A stretch of 64,000 nucleotides of DNA, taken from assembly GCA_021234155.1 (NCBI GenBank), contig JAJEKV010000072.1, forward strand, positions 861,918 to 925,917, given 5' to 3'. Below are positions 42,891-55,639 of the stretch, piece by piece; position 1 is the first letter of the stretch; each line of letters begins with the position of its first letter. Made by a program: the position numbers and the translations under genes. The notes under the pieces are model-generated. The model saw only the letters and a list, made by a program, of their open reading frames with translations, had not been told where the DNA came from and did no database searches. Origin of the DNA: Isoetes taiwanensis (Eukaryota > Streptophyta > Lycopodiopsida > Isoetales > Isoetaceae).

Positions 42891-43338
42891 AAAAATGTCG
42901 GATCAGCTCCTGGATCTGAAACGAAGATTGATTTCACGTATAATGACCATGTTGACTCAATATAGTTTAAACACGATTTAACTCTTTTATTTTACAATCC
43001 ATGTTTGACTCTATTTCTACACTCCCTCCCTCACTCTTTTACATGTTTTCTTCAAAGAAAGATTAAAGGTGTATGTTATGACATTTTTGTTTTGTGTTCA
43101 AGATTATGATTCGCCATTGATTCATCGTCACATCATGAGTATATTCTACATCACATTCTACATATCACATGGAATCCAAATCCACTACTTAGGCAATATT
43201 GTGTCAATTACATTTCTTACAATATTATTTCTTACAATAAAAACTACACGACCACACGTAGTTAGACTTGAATAAGTCTAAAATTTGCTAAATATGCCAT
43301 ATACTTGTAGCTATCTACAACTTCAACTTTGTGGCTCT
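42891..43338. other. Non-coding stretch
   Basis: No supported feature between the phosphatase-like relic and the LINE. Confidence 0.3.
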
Positions 43339-43986
43339 TTTTTTTTATTGAAGGCCGGTATGTATATTTACGTATAAGTAAAAGTACAAAATTTACTTTG
43401 TACAGGGAAGTATAACATGTACATAAAAAGGGGGGTGAACATAGAAAGTATGTAGCACAGAAATAATACTGAAGAGCGCAGAATATGGATCTCGAAAAAT
43501 GAAAAACATAAACTTCAAAGAGGCAGCAAGCTAGTAGGGGGGATCTGAGGTTAAAGTTCTTGGTCTTCCGACTCCTTCTCTTGACCATGATAATGAGAGT
43601 GCAGAAAATGCATAAGCAAGAATCCGCTTTCACATGTTGAATCTCCCCTTGTTATCCTTTGCGCTACACAATAGGGCCCTTCTAACATCCACGTTCTGAT
43701 CATAACAGCAGTTGCAAAGACATGGTTCATTGTGCCCATAGACATTCGGGGATCCGAACACCTTAAGCCATTCATGATTGGCACTGAGATTGATTCGCTT
43801 CCACTTGATTTTCCCCACCAGCATGAAAATGATTCCTGAAACCCAAAGATAAACAATAAGTAAAAACTAAGCAGTAGCAATGATCCAATTGATATCATAT
43901 TTAATTTGCTTAATTACAACCTTCGGATGCATGATTTCACAATTTAAAATGAAGTTGTTGCGCCTCTTCCAAATTCTCCACAGTAG

Positions 43987-44235
<249 letters not shown>

Positions 44236-44425
44236 CAGTCATTTGGATTTTCCGGTAGAAAGAAGTCCAGGAAACTCATAGATTGGAGGCCATAGCCCAA
44301 AAATTGGATGCCAATTTGAGGATCCATTCAGATCAAATGCAAGTTCTGAAAAGATGATCTTCATCCTCCCTTTGCCTCAGACATCTGGTACAGACGTCTG
44401 AGTCTGCCATCTGCAGCCTCTGATG

Positions 44426-46880
44426 CTATGTTTTATGCCATAACTGCCACATAAACGATTTGATCTCGGGAAAAATTGAGCTAGCCCACATGAACAATAG
44501 GTTTCTGGTACATCTATTAGCCTCTGTCTGCCATCTGATATGAATGGAAATGTCCTGAACTCTCATAAAAAATCTATAAGCTTTTCTGACCATGAAGCCT
44601 GCTCTTCCATTATGATTCCAATTGAAGTCCTCATTTGACCATCTACCGTGAAGAAGCGTGGTACATATATTGTTATACAAGGTTTCACACTTCTCTCCCT
44701 CTTCAGCTAAGGCTGAGTTCCGGAAGGGAATGACACCTTGACCATTGAAGAAATCCTGGATAGACTAAATCCCCTTGTTGCTCTAAAGCCTGGCTTGGTC
44801 TGGAAAATGACAAGCTAAACACAAGGAAGGGTTATTAGTAATAAGAGCAGGATTCCAAAAAATGGATTGGTCCATGGAGAGCCCTTCCTTCCAAGTGAAC
44901 ATACCCTTGACTAAATTCCAAGCCTTAATCCATTTTTTGATCATGCCAGGGATGGAGTTGGGAATCATGGACAGAAAGTGGATAGAGTGAGACAGAACCA
45001 ACCTTAGTTGCCTCCAAGCAAAGGACAGCCCAGGTAGTGCCTAATGATTATAGAGACCAGGTGCTTGATCTGATTATAAGCAACCTTATAGAAGTATTTG
45101 GCAGTAAGCGCCATACCCTGCTTTTCAATATTAACGACCCCCAAGCCCCCGTACATCTTCTTCCTGCAGCATTCCTCCATAGAGATCGGAGTCCAGTATC
45201 TTCTGTTTTGCCCACAGGAAATGAATCTTCCAATAATGCTCTAAAGTTTGGAGGAGACCTTTTGCCAAGATAACTGAGGACTGATACACATGAGAAGAGG
45301 AGATCACAAAATTCGCAATAATAGCCCTTTCATGCTTAGAGATGTACTTAGAGTTAAGACTATCAACTTTTCTTTGAAACTTCTCAATAATTTCATTCCA
45401 GATATCAGAGGGACTGCCCTTTATAGCGTATGGAATACCTAAGATCTTAGAAGAACTAGTGGGTAGGATATACTTACAGCACAAGAGAGCAACTGTTTGC
45501 TCTCCTTTTACCTGATCTCTTGCCGGAACTTTGATTTGATGGGATTAACCTTGCAACCCGAGGCTGCCCCGAAGTCCTCCAGAATTGTCTGAGTGTTAAT
45601 GATAGATTGATGATCCATAGAGATTATTAGAAAAGCATCATCTACAAAATGCCTATTCAAAATTTGATCCATCTCTCCATTATCAGGGAGGGTTAAAACC
45701 TGGATCAGATTAGCATTTTTAGCCTCCTCCATCTTGCCATAAAGGGTCTCCATTATAATCAGAAAAAGGAAGGGGGCAAGTGGGCAACCCTGCTTGACCC
45801 TCCTTTGCAAAGGGAAGAAGGGGCTACACTTCCCGTTAATTAAAACCGAAAATCTAGAATTGATAAGGATGGTTCTAAAGATAAAAATTACCTCATTGGA
45901 GAATCCTAGAGCCCTGCAATACTTCAAAAGGAAATTCCAACTTACATTGTCGAAAGCTTTGGTGATGTCGAGTTTGATAAGAGCAATATCCTGCTTTGAC
46001 TCCTTGGCCCAGTTCAGCCCTAGGATGGCCATCACCACATTGTCAAGGATGAATCTGTCTTTGAGATAAGCTGCCTGAGAAGAACTAATAATCTTATCTA
46101 GCACAGATTTAAGCCTCCTGGCATAACACCATAAATGAGCTTGTAGATAACATTGGATAAAGAGATAGATCTATAATCCAAGAACGTGGTAGGCATGTCG
46201 ACCTTGGGAATCAATGTAATAAAGTTGGTATTTATCCTAGCATCCATACACTACTTTTGATTTCTGAACTCATTGGCAATGCATGTGATGCAGTCCCCGA
46301 GGATAGGCCAAGTCTTGATGTAGAATTCCATAGGAAGGCCATCAGGCCCTGGACTTTTACCATAGTCCATCTCTTTGGCAGTTTGAAGAAGCTCAATATT
46401 CGAGAATGGCTTATCAATCTATGCATTATCCTCGTTACTAACCTTAGCCTGGAGATTGATGAATCTGTCCATAATATCTTGATAAATATCCTGATTAGTG
46501 CCCATGATGTTGATAAAGTGCTCACACCAGCAGCCTTTTTGATCTGAACCTCATCTGAAGCCATCCCCCACTTTAACCTCAAAGATTTGGTTCCTTTTGA
46601 TCCTTCCCTTTGCCTTGACAAAGAAGAATTTGGAGCTACATCTTTCATCATCCTTAATTTCTCTCATCTTGGCTTTTAGCTTCCATCCCTCTGCAATTCT
46701 TATCTCCTCCCTCTCAATTTCACCTCGAATGTTATCCTTTTCATCCTCTGGAGCATGAAGAAGGGAATCCCTTAGATTCTGAAGAAAGGCCAATTTCTGC
46801 TTGTGAATGTCCTTGCCCCACTCCTTGAGCCAATTCTTGATAGCTTTATAAACCTTGATCCATCAAAACATCCAACCTGA
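44426..46880 (-). pseudogene. LINE-2 copy reverse transcriptase
   Basis: Motifs from right to left: EEIRIAEGWKLKAKMREIKD (46700), SSQAAYLKDRFILDNVV (46070), IKLDITKAFDNVSWNFL (45970), VKQGCPLAPFLFLIIMETL (45790) and HFVDDAFLIIS (45640). Thumb and linker regions continue to SFMWQLWHKT (44430). One long block (46104-45508) is open for 198 codons; the rest is broken by frame changes. Confidence 0.85.
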
Positions 46881-47019
46881 ATCTCCTACAGGTTTAGAAT
46901 ATATGTTGCAGCTTATCCATGAAATTAGCCTACTCCAGAATCGGGTCCGCTTGTACTAATTTGTCATTTTTATGTGTTGGTCCTACCAAAAAAAATTCTT
47001 TTAAGGACGTAAATTGATA

Positions 47020-47760
47020 TGGACTTGGGATATGGGATTGGGGCCCATTGAATAGTGATTTCCACGAAGCATACGCTATTTTGGTGTGTTGGTATCTCTC
47101 GATGTAACGTTCCTAACTAACATGTCAGCCAACCAGGCAAAACCATTTAGACATTTATGAGTAAAATGCTTCTACCCATTTATGCCGGTGTTTCGAGAAT
47201 GTTCCATAGACATATTACTAAGATCTCTCGAGATGTCTCTCATGGGCCCTCTCCCACTATGCTCATCCTCGAGCATCACAATACCATCAAAAATTTTACA
47301 ATATGGACCCCATAAATATAGGCACCCATGGAGCCGAACTCGAGACTCGACTCTGATAACAAATGTAGCATTCTTAACTGACATGCCTTGACCAACTAGG
47401 CAAAATTGTTTAGACATTTATGAGTAATTGCCTCTACCTATTTATGTCGGTGCCTCGAGAATGCCCCACATGCACAATGATAAGATCTCTCAAGCGGTCT
47501 CTCATGGGCCCGTCACACTAGAGGTATATAGCAATTGATATTAGAGCCAGATTAGGTCCTCATTGCAACATTGGTGTGTTCAACATGCTTGAGGGAAAAT
47601 ATCTCAAGGAGGAGTTGATATAGTTTGTGGGGTATGGAATAAAGCCTTGGAAAGGTTGGGGCCCATATTGGATAATGATTTTCATGAAGGATGCACTCTT
47701 TTGGTGTGTTGGTTCTCACTAGAGTTGCTAGCATGTAACATAAATCTATTATCTCGAGAA
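47020..47760. repeat. LTR-like direct repeats with primer-site-like motif
   Basis: Two diverged copies share ACATTTATGAGTAA, TTTATG.CGGTG..TCGAGAATG and TCTCATGGGCCC (around 47145-47260 and 47405-47515). GGGGCCCAT.TTG.ATA.TGATTT plus TTTTGGTGTGTTGGT is found at both outer parts (47035-47090 and 47655-47715). TTGATATTAGAGCC at 47537 resembles a tRNA-Met primer site. Probably a decayed small LTR element without coding sequence. Confidence 0.5.
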
Positions 47761-47854
47761 AGATCAAGATCCATCAATAGAAACTTAATATGGGACTAAA
47801 AACTGAGTGGACGAAATGGTCCACTAAGCAGAGCCACCCATAGACAATCAATGG

Positions 47855-48209
47855 TCATATAGGTTGTACTACTTTAAGGCGCTTAATAACCTCATCATAA
47901 TCAACATATTGTCTCGCAGTCAATACATCATCAATGGACATCATGTTATCATGCCATTGAATATTAAGAGATGGAAACGATGCACAAGATATCATCTTCA
48001 TATCAAAAGCATGTTTCCTGCTACAATCTTTTGTTTGGTTTCTTACCAAGCTCCTTCGAACAGCGATCATTACTACCATTGGACATGGCATCATCAGAAC
48101 GATGAACACACTTAGAAGTCTGTATGCAATCAGGATCAACCTTAAAAGAAGCAATAGATGAAGAAGCATGTGCCATAGTAGGAGCACATAGATTAAGAAA
48201 ATGTTTCAT
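47855..48209 (-). pseudogene. Coding-like relic, family unknown
   Basis: Two frames on the minus strand join in sense: MAHASSSIASFKVDPDCIQT to KELGKKPNK (48180-48021), then AFDMKMISCASFPSLNIQWH to YDEVIKRLKVVQPI (to 47855). The composition is coding-like, but no family was recognised. A frame change separates the parts. Confidence 0.3.
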
Positions 48210-48342
48210 TATTATTACACAGACGAAGGAGCAAGAACTAAAGGTTGAACATCAGTATAAGGTCGTTGAGCTTTTGTATGAACCTGGAGCTGGATATCTC
48301 ATCAAAAGGAAGCAAAAGCCTCATGTCCAAAAAACAAATTAG

Positions 48343-49439
48343 CCAATTTTGAACTATTCAGCAGTTTGAGATCTAATTTTTTTATACCATAAGCGAATCT
48401 TCACCAGTGATGACTTTAAGGTGTGAAACTTCGTAAAGTTGCTATATTTTACCATTTTTTAAAATTTGGATTTGATGGTTTACTAGGATGCGTACACAAG
48501 CATTAAACACTCAATTTTATGGTAAAACATCCAATTATACTAAATTCGTTTCTATAAAAATGTTGGAAAATAGGAAACAATCGCCACCATTTCTATAGTT
48601 TAGAAGCAGCTAGAGGATGATAAAGTCATCATTGCTCTTCACCACAATACAATCTAGCAATGGAGAGCCAAGTGGTAAAGAAACACAGATTTTAGAACCA
48701 TTCAGAAATGGTGTGAATAATATGTACCCAAGCCCATTCGCAATCGAAACAAAAAATTGATAAGCCATCAAATCAAGAAAAATGTTAGACATTTTCAATG
48801 CACTAACCATACCAGGAGAAAATCCAGGAGAGTAATATTGATATATCAAATAACCACCAACAAGACAATTGCTCCCTCTAGAAACCAATTATCCACTCCA
48901 CCACTACTCTAGAATTGTAGACGACGTAATAAACACTCAATCAAATACAAAATCACATAAAATCTAGATAACCACCAGGAAAATATCTGATCACTGCACG
49001 TGGAAACAGACTCTCATCAAATCTGGCATGCACCTGATGATCCACTCCCATCACAAGAATTCCAGAAGCTTGAACAATATTTTGCAACCAGAATGGCAGA
49101 ATACATCATCAGGGGGTAGTTCCTATTGTAACTGGGATTATCGAACTTTTAATGTGTCCAAAATTGCAGTCAACTCTTCTTTGCTTTTCTCAGAAAAACC
49201 TGCAAAGCTACTAAGATAAGAGCCTTCCTATAGGCCATAATTACATTCTTAAACATCCAATCATTAAATCATTGAAATGAAACTTCTATAGAATTAGATG
49301 ACTATCAAGCATCAACACTAACTGAAGCATGAGGAGCTAGTTAGAAGTGGAGGCTATACCTAACTGAGAAAAATTAACATTAGGATCCTGATCTGCATCA
49401 GCAACACCTTGCAAAGGAAGAAGGTCCTTTTCTTGAAGA
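48343..49439. other. Non-coding stretch
   Basis: No gene or element boundary is supported on either strand. Confidence 0.35.
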
Positions 49440-50190
49440 TCTAATCAAAGGGGATGTATTTGCTATTGAATTGCCCATCTTTTGCATAGCTTCAAAAGCA
49501 CCAAGCGACTGCATAATGGAGGCACTTGCCATATCTTCATTGCGAGTTGTGGGGAGCCATGCGTTGACAAGACAGAAGCAGCCTTCTACAGCTTCAAGGC
49601 ATGTTTTGATGATTCTTTGGATTTTGACATGGGTACATCTCTTACAGTTGGTTTTACCTCAGTGACTGACTATAATCATGAGAACTCTACAAAGACGACA
49701 GATGTCTCAGTGCAAACTTTAGAGGCAAAAACTGAGGTGGGAATTTAGATGGAAGTACAAACTTCTCTACCAGAAGGTACAGTGGAATAGGCACATCTGA
49801 GGGATGAGCAAGATCATGGCTTAGATACTAGAGTCCTAAATCTGCGTATCGTAGGGCTTGCAGAGACGACGACAGACAGTCACTCCGTTCTGGATGAGGC
49901 TTTGCATTTTAAAAATAATGTCATGCATGTACATATTGATGGGGTATATCTACTTGTCGATAGGAGCCACCAGACCTGATTGCCCTCACCATCTTTTGGT
50001 ATGGTTCCAAGATGCACTTAGTTGACTCCATATTCTTCAACAAGGCAATCATATCAAAGGTACCAAGTTTTCAGTACAAGAAGACCTCTCTCTTCTTCAG
50101 TTTTACAAGCGTAGAAATGAGAGATGCAAAATAAGAGAAGCGCGGATCCAAAAGAAGTGGACAATTTGTCGTGGAGGTACAATAATTATT
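49440..50190 (+). pseudogene. Coding-like relic, possibly retroelement ORF
   Basis: Plus-strand pieces read as protein across frame changes: KTEAAFYSFKACFDDSLDFD, TDVSVQTLEAKTEVGI, LNLRIVGLAETTTDSHSVLD and WYGSKMHLVDSIFFNKAIIS. LRIVGL resembles the start of some LINE ORF1 RNA-binding domains, which is weak support. Stops interrupt each piece. Confidence 0.3.
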
Positions 50191-50391
50191 CTAGACCACT
50201 GGCCATCCAACCATTGGTTAGGTTATGTTTAGATAACATAAACCATATATATGACATAGAATCTAAAGTCTGACTTGATTGTCTGGCCTAAGGGCCAAAT
50301 CATAGTTCCATCTGACTTTTGCCCAAGCTTTGTAATGCTTTCATTATGTTTGGTGATGTTCTGGGTTGTTTTAGCCCATTGTATGGGTCCT

Positions 50392-50447
50392 ATGGCCTAT
50401 TGGTCTTCGCGGACGTTAAAAAACCTATTCTATTTTGTTCTATTCTT
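50392..50447 (+). mobile_element. SINE (family B) 3' end
   Basis: TGGCCTATTGGTCTTCGCGG plus ACGTTAAAAAACC and a CTATT/TTCTATT tail match the fragment at 27471-27519. How far the 5' part extends upstream is unclear; no A/B boxes were recognised. Confidence 0.6.
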
Positions 50448-51103
50448 CTTACCTCGCATACGCCCCTAAATTAAAAGCAAACCCTACCAAAATCGATAGT
50501 GATCGAAACCTCGCAATTTTTTCAACGAGCTAAAGAAGTTGTCAAGAACGAAGTCAGGTGAGAAGTTATGCTGAAAACCCAATCACCATCCTCAAGAGCA
50601 ATCTAGTGGGCGCTTCCATTCTCCTCGATGAATGCATTTGGAATATAAAGACATTGCAACACAAATTTCTTCATATTCACAATTGGCACTATAAAGTTTT
50701 ATCTTTTGTTTTAAAGCATTTTCAAGTTCCACGACATTGTTGTAGCACATATGCACAAATATAAAACCTAGAGCAATGTCGTTTATGTGGTATAGCATGT
50801 CAAATCAGAAGTGATGTTTATTGGTAAACCCTCAATGTGGCATAACCGTTGTACTCAAATGGTTAACTGCCTGCATTGGTTCATTTTTATCTTTGGGACC
50901 ATAAGACATGCTCAAAGGCCTGCATCATAACAAAGCAATTTGCTTTTTGCATATACAAACATTGCCAAGGAGATTCATCATTTCCTTTCTCACAAACAAC
51001 CCCATGCTGTGTTTTAAATGTCAACCATTGTATAAACTTCCCTAAACTAAGACATCTTAAAATGTATGATATTTTAGCAGACTACAACGTTTCCTCAGCT
51101 CTT
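50448..51103. other. Non-coding stretch
   Basis: It may include the body of the SINE that ends at 51142. No coding is supported. Confidence 0.3.
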
Positions 51104-51142
51104 GTGGCGTGACGTTAAAATCTCTTCTTCTTCTTCTTCTTG
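51104..51142 (+). mobile_element. SINE (family A) 3' end with CTT tail
   Basis: GTGGCGTGACGTTAAAAT is identical to the 3' end of the SINE at 6361 but is followed by a (CTT)n tail instead of (CTAT)n. The 5' body was not recognised and may be truncated or diverged. Confidence 0.6.
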
Positions 51143-51749
51143 TAAACTTTTCAGAAGGATTGAAATATTAAATGGTTTTGTAAAAGTAAGTTTCATTATG
51201 CTATAAAGTGCCCATGAATTCCATTTGAGCCTTCATGTTTGAAGGGAATCAAACAACAGGACGAATGAATTCACTCCAACAAACTAAGAATGAACTCACT
51301 CCAACAAACCAATCACAAAGGACCACTTCGCATCTCAGGCACCTTAAATAAGTCTGAGCACTATAAAACAATTTACAGTGTGCATAGGGCATGTATTGAC
51401 GCTTTGCCTGGCTTAAAATTGCAGCATCTTGCAATTAAGTTAACCATGTAAAGGGCCAGAGGTGGAGAAAATTGAAGAAACAGATCTTTTAGATGCACCT
51501 CCTTGAGAGTTCACAAACCTCATTACGCGGGATCTCTTTCTTCTAACCAGTTTTAGTTAAGCCAGACTTCCTGCAGTCGAGGAGAAGAAACAGTGTCCAA
51601 AGCACTGAAATAACTTGGGACTTCCAGGCTTGTAATTTTATCAATAACTACTGTTCTGGAGCTATCGTTAATAGCAGAGCTTGAGCTTGGAGATCTCTTA
51701 GGTTATAGAAATATTCTTAGAAGCAAAAACTTGTGGAAGAGGGACTCTC
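51143..51749. other. Non-coding stretch
   Basis: It contains AATGAACTCACTCCAACAAAC, a ~28-bp motif repeated at 51265-51310. It is probably 3' sequence of the kinase relic next to it. Confidence 0.3.
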
Positions 51750-51950
51750 TCAGGTGGCGGAAGTGAGGAGAAGAAAGCTGTCTAACATGCGCACCTCTTG
51801 AGCAAAATTTGGCCGAACATTTGGATCCTCAGCCCAACAAAACTGCAGCTGCATATGCTGCGTGTAGATTAGACATGCCCTCAAAAGACTACAGATTAGT
51901 AAGCAACTCCCATGGCACTGTTAACAAAACTGTAGAAGCCGACCTTATGG
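51750..51950 (-). pseudogene. Raf-like protein kinase C-terminal relic
   Basis: On the minus strand YSF (near 51935), WELLTN, SFEGMSNLHAAYAA and, in a second frame, QFCWAEDPNVRPNFAQEVRM followed by LDSFLLL match subdomains IX-XI of plant Raf-like Ser/Thr kinases. The Arg of RPNF is the conserved subdomain XI arginine. A stop, a frame change and a ~20-residue loss before QFCWAED show decay. The N-lobe is absent. Confidence 0.65.
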
Positions 51951-52680
51951 TTGCAGTGGTTCTTCTCTCCTTGTCGAAGGATTACAGTGTTGTATAGCTG
52001 TTACAACGAAAAGAGATAATAAGAAAACATATGAAGCTAGACCAAAATCAACTAACTTGACAGTTTTCTGGTCTCTTTTGAGCATGAGATTCTAACATCA
52101 ACGTTAGATATAGATATTATAAACTACATAAAACAAATTACAATAAGTACCATGCAACCATCATCAACTACATCCACATGCACAAACTAAACTGAGCCAA
52201 AAAGCATGAGGTTATTTGTGATCGCTTTATCACACAATTTATGTATTACGCCTCAGCCGCCTAAAACATCAGACAAAAAATACAAGTATTGTCATGATAA
52301 ATTCACAAATTGGCCTCAGAGATTGTAATTTGCTTGTAATCATCGCATCATACAATGTAGGTAAGAAAATAAGCATCATTGGCCAGGTTGGACAACATAA
52401 AATACCCATAATTCTAATGAATCTGGAGATTCAAATCTATCTTGTCCACAGAAACTAGTGCTATAGTAATAACGATATCAAATGTGCACAGAATGGTCTC
52501 AGAGATTAATTTGCTTAGAGGCAAACCATTTCCATGAGCCCAACAACTTTCAAATGCTTCGAGAGAAAAATTAAGGAAACAAATGGCATGGCATTGCAAA
52601 ATGTAAGCAAGCAACGAATCTGGCTAGCACGCACGATAGATATAGAGCCATACCGATGCTAAAGACGGGCCAAGACAACC
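51951..52680. other. Non-coding stretch
   Basis: No exon of the kinase or other gene is supported. Confidence 0.3.
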
Positions 52681-52860
52681 CAAGGGCAGCATAGTTATAG
52701 AGAGCAGGATAAAGACACAGGCCACAGAAACTCTGATGCTCCAACCGAAAACCTAAAGCCAAGAAGCTTTGATGCTCGGGCCCCATGGAACGAGTCGAAA
52801 GCCTAATCCACATAAGCTCTGATGCTCTGAACCTAAATCCAAGGGTTGCCAAACCCTTTC
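52681..52860. repeat. Three degenerate ~50-bp repeats
   Basis: The phrase CTCTGATGCTC (or CTTTGATGCTC) followed by AACC.AAA.CC recurs three times, producing overlapping frames that are not genes. Confidence 0.5.
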
Positions 52861-55639
52861 CTTTTGGGCCGTTCGGGGGTCTTGGGTTTGGACGGCCGAG
52901 ATGGGTCTGGATTTGTTTTTGGTTTGTGGGTTTGGCCGTTCCTAGTTCCAAGCATCTATGGTCTATTTTCTAACATCCGGATTAAAAGGCTCTGAGTAGA
53001 CTTGAGGGCACATTACAATGTTGTGTACTTCGCTATGAGCCTCTGTACATATTCAAAGTATTTGAGATTGTTTATTTGCAGCTGCCACTATTCATGCTAT
53101 CACGGCGTTTACACATTCAAGTTCAAGCTGTTTTTTGCATTTCTATGATCCTTCCACTGCTTAGCACCTATTAGAACATTGTCCAATTTTTAACCACACC
53201 GTTTCAAGCCTTTGGAGAGTTGGACGACTTCACTGGAGCATTTGGAGTTCTTCTGGAAGCTACAGTCCCTATTTGGTAGATGATTAATAAAAATCCATGA
53301 AGAGTTTGCATTTGACTACCTAATATCTCTAAACCATTTGCATTATTTATTTACGTTTCTAGATCCTGCCTTGTTTCATCCTAAAGTTGTTGTTAGCTTC
53401 AATTTGTTAGCTTTCTTAGCATGTGTGCAATTCTTCTAAGATGGAATGTCAGAACGTCGATCCATCTTGAATCTTAGTATTTTTGTCTCGTCCGGCTCCA
53501 TCCCTTGTTGTTGGCTCTTGTGAACATGAGATGTTAGATTTTGTTTGATGTTTGCACTGATGCCGCTTTATATAACCCACGTTGTTAGGGCACTTCTGAG
53601 CTTGGTTTTGAGGGTGTGCTTCATTTAGCATGTAGCTAAATGTTGAATCACATATCATGTGCTCAACGAGAGGACTTGGTACCATACTTTGTGAAGCTCA
53701 GCTTCTTAAGCCTGAGACATTGTTTAGTGACCTTTAGCTTGCTCTTAGAGCCTTTCTGTATTTACCTTACATTCCAAAACCATCAGCACATGTTGCTTAT
53801 AGCATTATGTCTTAGATGCCATCTCATGGAGTCTTCTACAGTAGTTATTCTATGGCTATATTTTCTTTTGGTAGTCAATTTAGATTTATTCTTTCTTGAC
53901 CGTAGGTAGTTGTGTTGCCATTAACGACCAATCCTACTAGGGCTACTCTGGTTTTTTTTGTCCTATACATTTTATCTTGGCACTTGCTAGATTATGTTGC
54001 CGTGTTGTGTGAATGTTTTACAGGAAAGAAATAGAGCAAGCACATTGAATGGTCCAACTTTGTCAGAGTTCTCGTTTAGAGCTCGCCAGCAGGAGATCCA
54101 TGGTTGCATTATCTTTTCAAGTTCTAGTCTCTAGGATGTCTATTGTTTTTTAAATGCAGATGTAGCAATATTTATGGTATCTCAGGTGTTCCTTAGTTGC
54201 ATTTGATCTTAGCTTCCTAGCGGCTTCCTGACTCTATGGTCTTGGTACGACCTTGGCCAGGTAAACATTAATTTAGGCTCACGCTTCTATTGATGATCAT
54301 GTATTGTCGCTTTATGCATGTATTGTCGCTTTATGCACCATAGGCTGGTCCAGTTCATTGTGTAGAATCTTGTATGTCTTAATCTCATTGAATGTGTGAT
54401 TTTTACAAGTGTTCTAATGATTCGCGTTATTGCAAATTCTGTAGAAGGGAGAACATGTACTTGAGTTGTACAATTTTCCTTGGATTGCAATGTTGAAGCA
54501 CATATTTAAGAGTGGGCATGTTCTGTCTTTGCAAGCTGTTAGATGTTCTTAGCTCATAATTATGTTCTCTATCTTTTGTTGACTTCATGACCGAGTTGAA
54601 TCCACAGGTTTTATACCTTATGAGGTCTTCCATTTACTTGTTGATTTTGTTGTGCTGCACTATATCCACAGTAGTCAAATTTTGTTTAGGGCCAATGGAA
54701 ATGGATTTTAAATGATCATAAACTTGCAGAGTTCTAGATCTGCACAGTAGCGGCTTGAACCAATGGTGTTATCGTGAGACAAGTTGCAACTTATGGTATC
54801 TTACTTTTGGTAGAAAGGAGGCCTATGAGTATTAGAGCTCTATGAAAACCACCCTTTGAACCACCGCAGGGTCCAGTACAGCTAAAAGCATGCATAAAGC
54901 ATTTCTCATAGTATGGTGATGTCAAAAATGATGTTTACTGGCTATGCAGCACATTTAAAGATGTGAATATTGTTATAGCTAAAGCATTTCAATGAATGCT
55001 AATTCTTGCTTTATTTGTTTCCGATAAGAGGGTTATGACTGTCGCTTTAATTTGGGGCTGATCATTCCAAAAGCTTGACGGTTATCATGCTAATTTTGCC
55101 ATGTTTGTGTATGTGCCCTAGGATTATGACCATTGACGTAGTTGAGATAGGACTTGCTGCCTTTAAATTTTGTAAATCTGGAGATATGTTAGACATAGAC
55201 CCTTTGACCTTGTTTTCATGACTGTTTATTTGGCTTTCCTCCCTTCTGGACTTAAGTCAACCTTCAGAACTCTTATTTACAAATATGCTCTTTTCCTTTG
55301 GCTATCTTGTTCTTGATCCCTACTTTGATCTTAAATATATCCATCCAGTCTGTTGCAGAGGCTTGTTGCATAGCTCTTATATATAAGAGACGGGTTACAG
55401 TTGAATCGGTAGATGTAAGGACAACACCTAGTGTGCAGGCACATTCTAATTTTCTGGTCTGTTAAAGATAAATTAAGAGATCTAATGTTTAAAGTTAATT
55501 TTAGCTACATGGACGACCCATAGACAGCCTAAGATTCAAGGAAATTATGTATCTCGGATTGGGCAAGCTTGCTAAACATATATGCTTGTCGAATCCGAAG
55601 TACATGATTTTTTCACTAGCTTGGCTATTGGCTTTGGTA
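52861..55639. other. Long stretch without recognisable gene
   Basis: T-rich, intron-like sequence. TGTATTGTCGCTTTATGCA is tandemly doubled at 54300-54340. No coding exon, repeat boundary or RNA gene could be supported on either strand. It lies where a pol region downstream of the minus-strand gypsy gag-protease would be expected, but no RT motif was found. Confidence 0.4.

Noticed and set aside
52414-52951. 126-codon minus-strand frame
   Set aside because: It runs through a degenerate tandem repeat and has no motif or splice context.
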